Below, piece by piece: positions 46,436 through 55,164 of a stretch of 64,000 bases of DNA. Positions within the stretch are counted from its first letter, which is position 1. The number at the start of each line of letters is the position of its first letter. The DNA is taken from positions 124,001-188,000 of the forward strand of contig CAXMOM010000027.1 of NCBI GenBank assembly GCA_964195425.1. Direction: 5' to 3'. A program made the translations under genes and the position numbers. This DNA comes from Glaciecola sp964195425 (GTDB lineage: Bacteria; Pseudomonadota; Gammaproteobacteria; Enterobacterales; Alteromonadaceae). The notes beneath the pieces were generated by a model. It saw nothing but the letters and a program-made list of their open reading frames with translations. It was not told the origin of the DNA and did not search any database.

Positions 46436-47776
46436 TTACCAATCCGACAGTGCATTCATTGTGAACTCGGTACCCTTATAATCTAGCACCACCTTTTCAG
46501 ACTCAATTCGCCTAAGTATCACGTTATTTGCAATAACATCACCTTCACCTAAACGCTTGCTATTCACTCTTACCCATCTATCCCGAGGGTTTGATGCATA
46601 CATGTGCGCACTGAAACTCATGGCCGGCATTTGCGTTAAAATAGCAGGCGATAGCTGGTCAATACGTGGTAATTCGTTTAGGTCAGTAACTTTTACTAAT
46701 TCAGGTTTTGGCTCGCTTGATTGACTATCAACATCTTGCGCCGCGGCTTGAATACGTCTCAATAAATTAGGATTGAGCGCCTCATTTGATGATGTGTCGC
46801 GCGCTGTTGGCTCGTTGTTAGCCTCTCGATTTGCACGGGTTTGTTCACGGCGCTCATTAACGTTCGGAATATTCGCTATATCAGTATCATTGTCTTGAGT
46901 AGAGTCGCCTTGAGTAGATTGCGCCTCTTCGTCATTACCGCTTTGATAACCTAGCACCTGCTGCCCTTCTTCTAAGATAATCCCCTTTACGGTTTCCGAT
47001 GGTGAACTTAGCTTAATTTCGCGAGGCGTATTACTGACAATGGTTTTATCTATGGTAGATAGCGGCGTTTTTTCAGGGCCTTTAAGCGTATTATTCACCA
47101 CGGCATCTGTCACTACTGCGTTTTGCTCTTGCTCAGCCACCACAGTATTGTTAACACCAATTTCTGCTGCAGTTTCTTGCGTAGCGAAGGCTTGTACGCT
47201 GTTTTCATCTGTTGTTAAAATGTCGCCTGGTACATTCTTCTCAGGCGTATTACTTTCAATAATGGCCGAAGTATTTGCCTGTGTTGTTGAAACAAGCCCG
47301 GTATTCGTCATCATGCCAATCAATGAGTAACTAGCCATTGCACCTATAAACAGTCCAAACAAGATGAACATGGTCAACAAAGTATAAGGCTTACCATAAA
47401 GCATCCACTTTGATGGCATTTGATCCACCGCGGGTAAAAATAACGCTCGATGAAACTGCTGCGATAACTGCCTGTCAACATCGGCGATTTGTCGGTCGGA
47501 AGCCACAAGACGTTGAGTAGCTGTAATTTTAACCGGTTTGTTGCTTTCTTCACTGCTAGTAGTCTCGGCTTCATTGACGTCTTCTTCCAGATCTACATTC
47601 AGACTTTGGTCAATATCGACTTCTACTACCGTAACGCCCATTTCAGTCAGCCCTCTAATCATATCTCCAGAGCGTATAAAACCAACCTTACGTATTTTCA
47701 CAGGGCCATTCTGATTAATGACTTGGGTGACCATCATGCCTGGAGAAAGCTCACTTACATTTAGCTGCTTAAGCAT
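46436..47776 (-). CDS. gspB: GspB-like type II secretion protein with N-terminal DUF3391 domain
   Basis: The protein has three parts: an N-terminal DUF3391-like domain (about 1-55, LNVSELSPGMMVTQVINQNGPVKIRKVGFI), a membrane helix (about 130-155) followed by a long disordered periplasmic region, and a C-terminal GspB domain (about 385-446, FSAHMYASNPRDRWVRVNSKRLGEGDVI). GspB, with the ATPase GspA, helps insert the type II secretin through peptidoglycan. DUF3391 is usually attached to HD-GYP proteins, so its presence here is notable. It overlaps gspA by 8 bases. Confidence 0.85.
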   Translation of the reverse strand: MLKQLNVSELSPGMMVTQVINQNGPVKIRKVGFIRSGDMIRGLTEMGVTVVEVDIDQSLNVDLEEDVNEAETTSSEESNKPVKITATQRLVASDRQIADVDRQLSQQFHRALFLPAVDQMPSKWMLYGKPYTLLTMFILFGLFIGAMASYSLIGMMTNTGLVSTTQANTSAIIESNTPEKNVPGDILTTDENSVQAFATQETAAEIGVNNTVVAEQEQNAVVTDAVVNNTLKGPEKTPLSTIDKTIVSNTPREIKLSSPSETVKGIILEEGQQVLGYQSGNDEEAQSTQGDSTQDNDTDIANIPNVNERREQTRANREANNEPTARDTSSNEALNPNLLRRIQAAAQDVDSQSSEPKPELVKVTDLNELPRIDQLSPAILTQMPAMSFSAHMYASNPRDRWVRVNSKRLGEGDVIANNVILRRIESEKVVLDYKGTEFTMNALSDW

Positions 47777-48692
47777 ACAAGCCTCCTAAACCAGCGCCAA
47801 TTAGTAAACCTATGGTAAGAGCTGCAATAAAACCTCTCATGTATAGTGGTTTCCAATGAGAGTGCTGACGCTGCATCACAATATCTTCACCTAAAACTTG
47901 AAAACTAGACGACACCATTATTTGGTGATCGATAAATGGGCGCTGCAAAGAATAACCAAGACTCAAAGCTCTATCACATAACAAGTTTATAACCCGCGGA
48001 ATACCACCGCTAATAGTGAAAAGTTCTGCAAGCGCAGCTTTTGTAAAACAACTTGTAACGCCACCGGCCACTGACCATCGGTGCTCTACATACTGGCCTA
48101 CTTCTATTTGAGTTAACGGCAGTAAGTGATACCTAGCGGTAACGCGTTGGGCTAACTGGCGCAGCTCATTTCGCCTAAGTAATTGTTGCAACTCAGGCTG
48201 ACCAATTAATATTACTTTGAGTAATTTTTCGCGGTTGGTTTCTAAATTTGTGAGTAAGCGCAATTGTTCTAAAACTTCAGGCAGTAAATGCTGCGCCTCA
48301 TCAATAAGTAAAACCGTATTAACGCCACTTTCATGGTTACTGGCTAACTTAGCCAATATGCGATCGGTAAATATTTTTAGCGAAGCACTATTTTCATCAT
48401 AGCTGATACCTAGCTCGTCACACACAGTTGCCAGTAACTCTAGCGCCGACAACGTTGGGTTGAGTATTACGGCCATTTGCGTGTCTTTGCCAAGCTCTTG
48501 CATGAGTTTACGCGACACGGTTGTTTTACCAGTGCCTACTTCGCCGGTGAGCATCACAAATCCGCCCGACTCAGTCAAACCAAAGGTTAAGTGCGCTAAG
48601 GCCTGCTTATGACGAGTACTCATAAACAAATAGTCGGGGTTAGGCGCTATTGAGAAAGGATTGTCGTTTAATCCATAATAATTTAAGTACAC
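47769..48692 (-). CDS. gspA: GspA/ExeA-type AAA ATPase
   Basis: A 307-residue ExeA-like ATPase. Walker A GEVGTGKTT is at 50-58 and Walker B VLLIDEAQHL at about 128-137. A C-terminal membrane helix (about 288-307, FIAALTIGLLIGAGLGGLYA) ends the protein. Classical ExeA adds a periplasmic peptidoglycan-binding domain after the helix, which is missing here, as in MshM-type proteins. The adjacent GspB-like gene argues for a GspA role in secretin assembly. No gspC-N genes are in the window. Confidence 0.86.
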   Translation of the reverse strand: MYLNYYGLNDNPFSIAPNPDYLFMSTRHKQALAHLTFGLTESGGFVMLTGEVGTGKTTVSRKLMQELGKDTQMAVILNPTLSALELLATVCDELGISYDENSASLKIFTDRILAKLASNHESGVNTVLLIDEAQHLLPEVLEQLRLLTNLETNREKLLKVILIGQPELQQLLRRNELRQLAQRVTARYHLLPLTQIEVGQYVEHRWSVAGGVTSCFTKAALAELFTISGGIPRVINLLCDRALSLGYSLQRPFIDHQIMVSSSFQVLGEDIVMQRQHSHWKPLYMRGFIAALTIGLLIGAGLGGLYA

Positions 48693-49104
48693 TATTTAAT
48701 TCTTTTAGTTATTGTTTTGCGCTATAACTGCCGCGAGAAAATACGCACCAGTTTGCAAGTTATCTAGTGAAGCTAAATTAGCATATTTACGGTATCGGGT
48801 AAATTTGTGATTCGACTTTTGAACGATAAATACTATCCGGTGTGATCACATTGGAACAACATAATGATGATATTAGGGACAAGCTAAGCACAATTTATAT
48901 ATTGTGATTATTAAAACCACACAGAATAAGGTAAACTTGCGCGCAATATATTGCATAGCGTATTAGCGAGTATAGTACACAGGGGAAATAGCTATCGTTT
49001 TACATCAACGATTTGTTACTTTTTACGTGTTTCCAACTAGCCAGGACCGTTAACAATTTCCATTTTATTTTTTATCTATTTCATTTTATTAAAGGCCATC
49101 ACCA
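48693..49104. other. Divergent intergenic region between gspA and srmB
   Basis: The 412-base AT-rich stretch has no plausible gene. A perfect 10-bp palindrome TGTGATCACA lies at 48841-48850; its spacing does not fit a CRP site. A long untranslated leader before srmB is possible, as for cold-induced helicases, but nothing in the sequence proves it. Confidence 0.5.
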
Positions 49105-50370
49105 TTGAGCAGCTTCTACTCCCTAGAACTTGACGACGAATTAGTCAGTGCAGTTAACGCCTTGGGATTTACAAAACCCACCTCTATTCAATCATCGGTT
49201 ATACCCGATGCCATGGACGGAGCCGATATTCTTGCCTGTGCGCCAACTGGAACAGGCAAAACCGCCGCCTTTATTTTACCGGTTTGCCAATTTTTACTCG
49301 ATTACCCGAATAAATACACAAGCTCGGCGCGTGCACTCGTATTAGTGCCAACTCGTGAACTCGCTTATCAAGTTGCAGAGCATGCAGAGCTTCTTTGTAA
49401 AAATACCGACTTAGTAGTAGGAGTTATTACTGGCGGCATAAACTACGGTACCGACCGTGAGACCCTATCCAACCGACTCGACATTTTAGTGGCTACGCCA
49501 GGTCGTTTGTTAGAACATATTCAATCTGAAAGCTTCGATTGTCGCGATATAGAATCGCTAATACTTGATGAAGCTGACCGCATGTTAGATATGGGTTTTG
49601 GTGCAGTTGTAAATCAAATTTGTGAAGAAGCAAGATGGCGCAAACAAACGATGCTGTTTTCAGCAACTTTAGAAGGCAGAGGCGTGCGTAACTTCGCTCG
49701 TGATATTTTAAAGAACCCCAAAGAACATAACGCATCGCCTTCACGAAAAGAAAAAGCAAAAACCTTACAGTGGTATCACCTATGCGACGACCCTATTCAT
49801 AAAGACGCACTGCTAGATTATCATTTAAGGCACACCGTTGAGTCTTGCATCGTTTTCGTGAAAACACGCGAACGATTGCACAAAATGAAAGACAGATTGT
49901 ATTCACAAGATTTTAACGTTGCTTATTTACAAGGCGATATGCCGCAAGACAAACGTATGGCTGCTCTAAGTAGTTTCAAAAACGGTGATGTAAAAATACT
50001 CATTGCGACAGATGTAGCGGCGCGTGGTTTAGATGTGCCCGATGTATCTCATGTAATCAACTACGATATGCCCAGAGGCGCCGACGTGTACTTACACCGA
50101 ATAGGCAGAACTGGCCGAGCCGGCGCAAAAGGCGTCGCCATATCACTCATTGAAGCCCATGATTTTATGTGGGTTGGCAAAGTAGCGCGCTACACCCAAG
50201 ATGCTTTTAAGCCTCGTGTGGTAGATACACTGAAGCCAAAAAACAAACCGCCTGTGCTCAATAAGACTAAAAAACCTAAAAAGAAAAAAGGCAGTAAGCT
50301 CGCTCCAACGCGTAAGAAAGTGTCACAAAAGAAACGCAAAGGCGCACGCCCTGCATCTCCTAAAGAGTAA
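49105..50370 (+). CDS. srmB: ATP-dependent RNA helicase SrmB
   Basis: This DEAD-box helicase helps assemble the 50S subunit. Motifs: Q-motif FTKPTSIQSSVIP, Walker A CAPTGTGKTA, DEAD box ILDEADRMLDMGF, SAT (FSATLEG), and C-terminal HRIGRTGRAG. The Lys/Arg-rich tail (about 375-421) is typical of SrmB, and EARWRKQTMLFSATLEG matches that subgroup. Start is TTG at 49105, supported by alignment with SrmB N-termini and the AAAGG upstream. It is divergent from gspA. Confidence 0.93.
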   Translation: MSSFYSLELDDELVSAVNALGFTKPTSIQSSVIPDAMDGADILACAPTGTGKTAAFILPVCQFLLDYPNKYTSSARALVLVPTRELAYQVAEHAELLCKNTDLVVGVITGGINYGTDRETLSNRLDILVATPGRLLEHIQSESFDCRDIESLILDEADRMLDMGFGAVVNQICEEARWRKQTMLFSATLEGRGVRNFARDILKNPKEHNASPSRKEKAKTLQWYHLCDDPIHKDALLDYHLRHTVESCIVFVKTRERLHKMKDRLYSQDFNVAYLQGDMPQDKRMAALSSFKNGDVKILIATDVAARGLDVPDVSHVINYDMPRGADVYLHRIGRTGRAGAKGVAISLIEAHDFMWVGKVARYTQDAFKPRVVDTLKPKNKPPVLNKTKKPKKKKGSKLAPTRKKVSQKKRKGARPASPKE

Positions 50371-50458
50371 AGTATAGCCTAAAAGATATTGCAGCCAATA
50401 AACTATACGTTTTAGCTTTGTACTCAGTTAGCACCCAATCAGACGAACAGGATTTGTG

Positions 50459-51061
50459 ATGGATAAAATAGTATTGGCCACCGGCAATAAAGGCAAAGTG
50501 GCAGAGTTTTCACATTTATTTAAGCAATATCAAATTGAAGTGGTGCCGCAATCTGACTTTCAAGTACCTGATGTGCCTGAAACCGGCACCACTTTTGTAG
50601 AAAACGCCATTATTAAAGCTCGCCACGCGGCTAAATTAACGGGCTTACCGGCTATTGCTGACGACAGTGGCTTAGTAGTAGATGCGCTTAATGGCGCTCC
50701 TGGTATTTATTCGGCCCGCTATGCAGCTGAAGAGAACACCGACAAGCCAAGCGATAACGATAACTGCATAAAGCTACTAAATGCACTAGATGGCAACCTT
50801 AACCGTAAAGCTAAGTTCTTGTGCGTATTAGTTTTTATGCGAAATGCGAGTGATCCTACTCCGTTGATTTGCCAAGGCGAATGGCAGGGAGAAATTTCCA
50901 CTACAGCATTTGGTGAAGGTGGTTTTGGATACGACCCCATTTTCTATGTTCCTTGTTTAAAACATACAGCAGCAGAACTCTCTAAGCATGAGAAAAGTGA
51001 AATAAGTCATCGTGCTAAAGCGCTAACTCAGCTAATGCACAAGCTTCAAGCACTTATTTAA
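50459..51061 (+). CDS. rdgB: XTP/dITP diphosphatase (RdgB/HAM1)
   Basis: RdgB hydrolyses dITP and XTP and keeps deaminated purines out of DNA. The 200-residue protein has the nucleotide-binding LATGNKGKVAEF at the N-terminus, ADDSGLVVDALNGAPGIYSARYA near 68 and GEGGFGYDPIFY near 145. ATG 50459 is chosen over the adjoining GTG because of Shine-Dalgarno spacing. hemW follows after 10 bases, the conserved rdgB-hemW pair. Confidence 0.96.
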   Translation: MDKIVLATGNKGKVAEFSHLFKQYQIEVVPQSDFQVPDVPETGTTFVENAIIKARHAAKLTGLPAIADDSGLVVDALNGAPGIYSARYAAEENTDKPSDNDNCIKLLNALDGNLNRKAKFLCVLVFMRNASDPTPLICQGEWQGEISTTAFGEGGFGYDPIFYVPCLKHTAAELSKHEKSEISHRAKALTQLMHKLQALI

Positions 51062-51071
51062 CTGAGCATTT

Positions 51072-52220
51072 ATGAGCATTCCTCTTGCCCTCTATATTCA
51101 TATTCCTTGGTGTGTACAAACCTGCCCTTACTGCGATTTTAATTCTCATCAATTAAAAGGCGGTATTCCTGAAGATGAATATATAGCGCATCTGCTAGCC
51201 GACCTCGACCAAGACATTCCGCTTATTACTAACAATGGCATCGTTCGCCCCATCACGAGTATATTTATTGGCGGAGGCACGCCAAGCTTGCTCAGTATTG
51301 CAGGAATGCACAAATTATTAAGCGGTGTAAAACAAAGACTAAGCATTAATGAAGATGCCGAAATTACTATGGAAGCTAATCCAGGCACTGCAGAAGCGGC
51401 GAAATTTTTAGGCTTTACCCAAGCCGGTATTAACCGTATATCTATTGGTGTGCAGAGCTTTCAAGAAAAACATTTGAAAGCGCTTGGCAGAATTCATGAC
51501 TCAGAGCAATCCCATAATGCCATCACTTTTGCCCGTGAATTACCACTTACCTCTTTTAATGCCGATTTAATGCACGGATTACCCGAACAAAGCCTACACA
51601 ATGCGCTAGACGACCTCCACCAAGCCATTGCCCACAATCCACCGCACTTGTCTTGGTATCAGCTCACTATAGAGCCCAACACCCTATTTCACTCAAAGCC
51701 TCCTATATTGCCCGACGACGACTTACTGTGGGAAATTCAACTACAGGGCCAAGCGGTACTAAAATCTAAGGGCTATGAACAATATGAAATTTCTGCCTAC
51801 GGACAACCCGGCCATAGGTGTGAGCATAATCTGAATTATTGGCGCTTTGGCGATTATTTAGGAATTGGCTGTGGCGCGCATGGAAAAATCACTAACATGA
51901 CTGATTTTTCAATTGTCCGCACCGAAAAAGTTAAACATCCAAAAGGTTATATGGACCTGATCAAGCCTTATATTTACAAAAATGTACAGGTCGTTGATGA
52001 AGACCTAGCATTTGAGTTTTTCATGAATAGATTTAGGTTAGTTGAAGCATGCCCAAAAGACGCTTTTCTGATTCATACTGGTCGTGAGCTAAACGTAAAT
52101 GAGCTGGCAATTTTAGCCAAGCTTACCGATAAAGGACTGCTTGAGGAATCGCCGAGCACTTGGCAAGTTTCTGACTTAGGTCGACGTTACTTAAACACTC
52201 TATTAGAAGAGTTTGTATAG
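51072..52220 (+). CDS. hemW: Heme chaperone HemW (radical SAM)
   Basis: HemW is a radical SAM-fold protein related to HemN that binds heme and passes it to apo-proteins. The 4Fe-4S motif is CxxxCxxC at Cys14, Cys18 and Cys21 (PWCVQTCPYCDFNSH), lacking the additional fourth cysteine of true HemN. FIGGGTPSLLS and MEANPGTAE are typical. The 382-residue length is canonical. Confidence 0.96.
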   Translation: MSIPLALYIHIPWCVQTCPYCDFNSHQLKGGIPEDEYIAHLLADLDQDIPLITNNGIVRPITSIFIGGGTPSLLSIAGMHKLLSGVKQRLSINEDAEITMEANPGTAEAAKFLGFTQAGINRISIGVQSFQEKHLKALGRIHDSEQSHNAITFARELPLTSFNADLMHGLPEQSLHNALDDLHQAIAHNPPHLSWYQLTIEPNTLFHSKPPILPDDDLLWEIQLQGQAVLKSKGYEQYEISAYGQPGHRCEHNLNYWRFGDYLGIGCGAHGKITNMTDFSIVRTEKVKHPKGYMDLIKPYIYKNVQVVDEDLAFEFFMNRFRLVEACPKDAFLIHTGRELNVNELAILAKLTDKGLLEESPSTWQVSDLGRRYLNTLLEEFV

Positions 52221-52239
52221 AGTAGTCCTCTAAACAAGC

Positions 52240-52800
52240 TTATTCATTTGCTAGTTTAGTTCTCACCAAGCGCACAAACATACTACGAGTCTTAAGACGT
52301 TGCGAGTTACTCGCGTTGGTAAAAGCAAGTGCCCAAGCAAACTGCGTATCTAACATAGACGGGGTGCTTGTCCAGTAATCATCGGGTGAGGTGTTAGGGA
52401 ATATTGCATCGTTAATTGAAGGCCTTACGCAGGCTCTTTCAGTAATCACATTTAATTCTTTTACATTTGGTAAGCGCCAGTTTTTTGAACCATTAAAGTC
52501 GGTTTGAACACTTAGCCTTAAAGCTTGTTGCCAATTTAGCGGGGTTGGCTCATTGCCACATGTTGTCCCGTCCCATGTTTGACCAATACTACACTGCATA
52601 AAAATTAGCTGAGAAGCAATATGCAAAACTTCACCGTTTGGGCGAACGACAAAGCCATCTTTGTTAGCCGTTTCGGGAATACCTGCTGGGCAAGTCGCTG
52701 CAGTTTGTTCTGTTTGTGCTTGGCTTGTAATAGCGCAAGCAAGTGCAAAAATAGCGAACAATAATTTGCACAAGTAGTTCGCTACATAAGTATAGTTCAT
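52240..52800 (-). CDS. Secreted DUF1566 (Lcl C-terminal) domain protein
   Basis: The 186-residue protein has a signal peptide (about 1-29, ending TSQAQ). It is dominated by one DUF1566/Lcl_C module (GTTCGNEPTPLNWQQALRLS, NWRLPNVKELNVITERACV, YWTSTPSMLDTQFAWALAF), a fold related to C-type lectin-like domains. Its ATG overlaps the stop of the upstream gene (ATGA), so it is co-translated. The substrate is unknown; relatives are surface or exported proteins. Confidence 0.8.
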   Translation of the reverse strand: MNYTYVANYLCKLLFAIFALACAITSQAQTEQTAATCPAGIPETANKDGFVVRPNGEVLHIASQLIFMQCSIGQTWDGTTCGNEPTPLNWQQALRLSVQTDFNGSKNWRLPNVKELNVITERACVRPSINDAIFPNTSPDDYWTSTPSMLDTQFAWALAFTNASNSQRLKTRSMFVRLVRTKLANE

Positions 52801-54530
52801 CGGCCTGCCCTCACTAAAATTACGCGTTGGCTAAGTGTTTTATCTAAAAAACCATCAGTGCCCGTATTCATATCATAAGCCCATGCATTTCTTGCAATAT
52901 CGTTGCTTACGCCATCGGCGCTGCTTTGTCTTGTCCAATACCATAACGGCTGTCCGTTACTAGTGCCCAAAAATGGAAAGAAAGTACTGTCGACTAAAGG
53001 CAGCGTGGATTTACCATAATGAATGATTGATTGAAGATCATTGAGTTCGGGTAAACGCCAGTCAAAAAACCCGCACAGCCCTTCATTATTTACTTCATCT
53101 ACATAAGCTTTTGTATTACACGCCAAGCTTTGCACATTGCAGCTAAAAGCGCCGGCGTTCAAGTCTCCTGCAAAATTCCCGTTGTCTGCTTCCCGATACC
53201 AAGTAAATGTCTGATCCACATTATTAAGACTGTTCGCATCTTGGTTTTCTTTTACTTGCCAGACTAAACCAGTCACATTGTCACGTACACATGCAAATAC
53301 AAAACTCGGGTTTTCAATAGCATCGCCATTATTGTCGAGCCGCGTAAAGTCAAACCCTTGTTCGCCTTCACCCACTTTAATGACTTGGCCTGATGCCGTT
53401 TGTCGGTCTGCGCCATAGCTAGCATCTTGGCCAGGATAATCATTTTGATGAAGCATACTAAGCTGTGTTTCATTAGCGAATGATGTTACACCCGAGTCGT
53501 TAATTACGCGCGTAACAGGAGCAAACACTACACCATCTACCTGATTACTGTCACTATTGCGAAAACTATCAGTGGCGGTAATTTGGTAGGCAATAGTAGT
53601 GTCGGTAAGCACTAATGGACTCGTGGCCACAGTAATAAAAGCCGTGGGATCGTTTAGCTGCGCGTTGGTATTTGCTGCGCCATTTTGCGTCCATTGCGCA
53701 GAAAAGGGCCTTGCGTCAGGAGCAAGACTGCTGACGGTTGCCGACAACATGACTAATTCTCCCGAAAATACACTTCTCACAGGAGTCGCTTCTACTTCTA
53801 CATTGGACTGCTGCTGAGCCAAAAGAGTTATAGTGCTGTCAATACTGCTGCTTGCTTGTTCTTGATCAGTTACCGTTAATCTAAACGTAGCTTGTTGATT
53901 TTCGTTAATTGTAGGTGAAACTAAGGTAATAGTAGAAAGCGTAGAATTAATACCTGCCAGCAAACTTGGTCCGGCAATTTGTTGCCAATTATAGGCAACA
54001 ATAGCCGCGTCATTTGTTTGTGGATCGGCATCGGAACTGGCACTGCCATCGAGTATAATTGATGAGGTAACGGGAAACTGATTGTTACTATAACCTTCTA
54101 TCTGATTGGCTTGTACAATAGCCGTAGGAGGAATGTTTATAGGATTAACCGTTATAGTGATTGTATCGGATTGCTGCGCACCTGCGGTATCTGTAGCAAC
54201 TAACGTGACCGAAAACATAGTAACTTGGGTAACGCTTGGCGTAACTAATATCGCATTGGTAATACTCGTATCGGCATGTGTTATTTGCACGCTAGTATCG
54301 GTTTGCCATTCATAGGTGGGCGCACCTTCTCCGCCACTGCTTCCGCCAAGTAAGTTGATCGTTTGGTTTTCATCAACGCTTGCGCTAGCACCAGCATTAA
54401 CTCTTATAGGAACCGGCGGAGGATTTACATCGGGCGCCGTAACACCATCGCTGCCGCCACCACAGGCATTTAACATTAATAGCATCAATGCCAAGAGTAA
54501 ACCTAAAATATAACGAGATATGCTGATCAC
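52797..54530 (-). CDS. Lipoprotein with PKD-like repeats and C-terminal DUF1566 domain
   Basis: A 577-residue lipoprotein (lipobox LNAC, Cys23). Gly/Pro-rich spacing is followed by about three to four PKD/Ig-like units (INVNAGASASVDENQTINLLGGSSGG-type starts; LDGSASSDADPQTNDAAIVAYNWQQIAGPS) and a C-terminal DUF1566 module (about 410-575, TGLVWQVKE, GFFDWRLPELNDLQSIIHYG, SQRVILVRAGR). It likely displays a binding module at the cell surface. It shares the module type and an overlap with the downstream gene. Confidence 0.82.
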   Translation of the reverse strand: MISISRYILGLLLALMLLMLNACGGGSDGVTAPDVNPPPVPIRVNAGASASVDENQTINLLGGSSGGEGAPTYEWQTDTSVQITHADTSITNAILVTPSVTQVTMFSVTLVATDTAGAQQSDTITITVNPINIPPTAIVQANQIEGYSNNQFPVTSSIILDGSASSDADPQTNDAAIVAYNWQQIAGPSLLAGINSTLSTITLVSPTINENQQATFRLTVTDQEQASSSIDSTITLLAQQQSNVEVEATPVRSVFSGELVMLSATVSSLAPDARPFSAQWTQNGAANTNAQLNDPTAFITVATSPLVLTDTTIAYQITATDSFRNSDSNQVDGVVFAPVTRVINDSGVTSFANETQLSMLHQNDYPGQDASYGADRQTASGQVIKVGEGEQGFDFTRLDNNGDAIENPSFVFACVRDNVTGLVWQVKENQDANSLNNVDQTFTWYREADNGNFAGDLNAGAFSCNVQSLACNTKAYVDEVNNEGLCGFFDWRLPELNDLQSIIHYGKSTLPLVDSTFFPFLGTSNGQPLWYWTRQSSADGVSNDIARNAWAYDMNTGTDGFLDKTLSQRVILVRAGR

Positions 54531-54647
54531 TTTGCGCTTATGCCTTATGCCTTGTGCAATTAAATACTTACAATTGACGAGTGTGTTGCAAAAGCTGTAC
54601 CAAAATGATGGGAAGATAGAATACGAGTTTACTTTTAATTGAAATGA

Positions 54648-55163
54648 TTATTTGTTGCTACGCTCTTTCATTTCATTTTGACTGACTTGTAACGACATCA
54701 GCTGTTTTTTTGCAGAGGCTGCATCGGTCATATCGTATATCATCATGCACACATTATCGACACTGCCCGTTGCCGAAACTAAGGGCGAAAACACCACGTT
54801 CTGATACATGTAAGGAGCATTGCTAGTAATAGGCCTATAGTTTCGAAACTTAAATAAATAGGGTCGTTGCTCCCATGTAATGAAGGCACGAGTACTAAGT
54901 TCAAATACAGGGTGTGTTTTAGCTTTCATCCAGTTAGGTGAAATATCTGGAAAGAGTGAAAACAAATTCACATCACGGACATCTGAAGGCAATAATCCCG
55001 AATGAGCCTCCATAAAGCCGTTCCACACTTTGATTTCAAAGTCACGATTAAACACAACAATGCCCACATCGACTGTTTGGATCATGTTCATCATCCAATG
55101 AAATTCAAGTAGCTCTTCTAAGGCATCGTTTTTTATTTTTGGGCTTGCGTTTGTATCGGTCAT
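54648..55163 (-). CDS. PAS-domain protein
   Basis: About 171 residues. A single PAS domain covers about 25-140 (MMNMIQTVDVGIVVFNRDFEIKVWNGFMEAHSGLLPSDV; MIYDMTDAASAKKQL at the end), followed by a short charged helix. There is no catalytic output domain. The start ATG at 55163 has GAGGA five bases ahead and lies directly after the stop of the receiver-CheC gene, so the pair is co-translated. It may sense a cofactor or small ligand and act through its partner. Confidence 0.8.
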   Translation of the reverse strand: MTDTNASPKIKNDALEELLEFHWMMNMIQTVDVGIVVFNRDFEIKVWNGFMEAHSGLLPSDVRDVNLFSLFPDISPNWMKAKTHPVFELSTRAFITWEQRPYLFKFRNYRPITSNAPYMYQNVVFSPLVSATGSVDNVCMMIYDMTDAASAKKQLMSLQVSQNEMKERSNK

Positions 55164-55164
55164 G

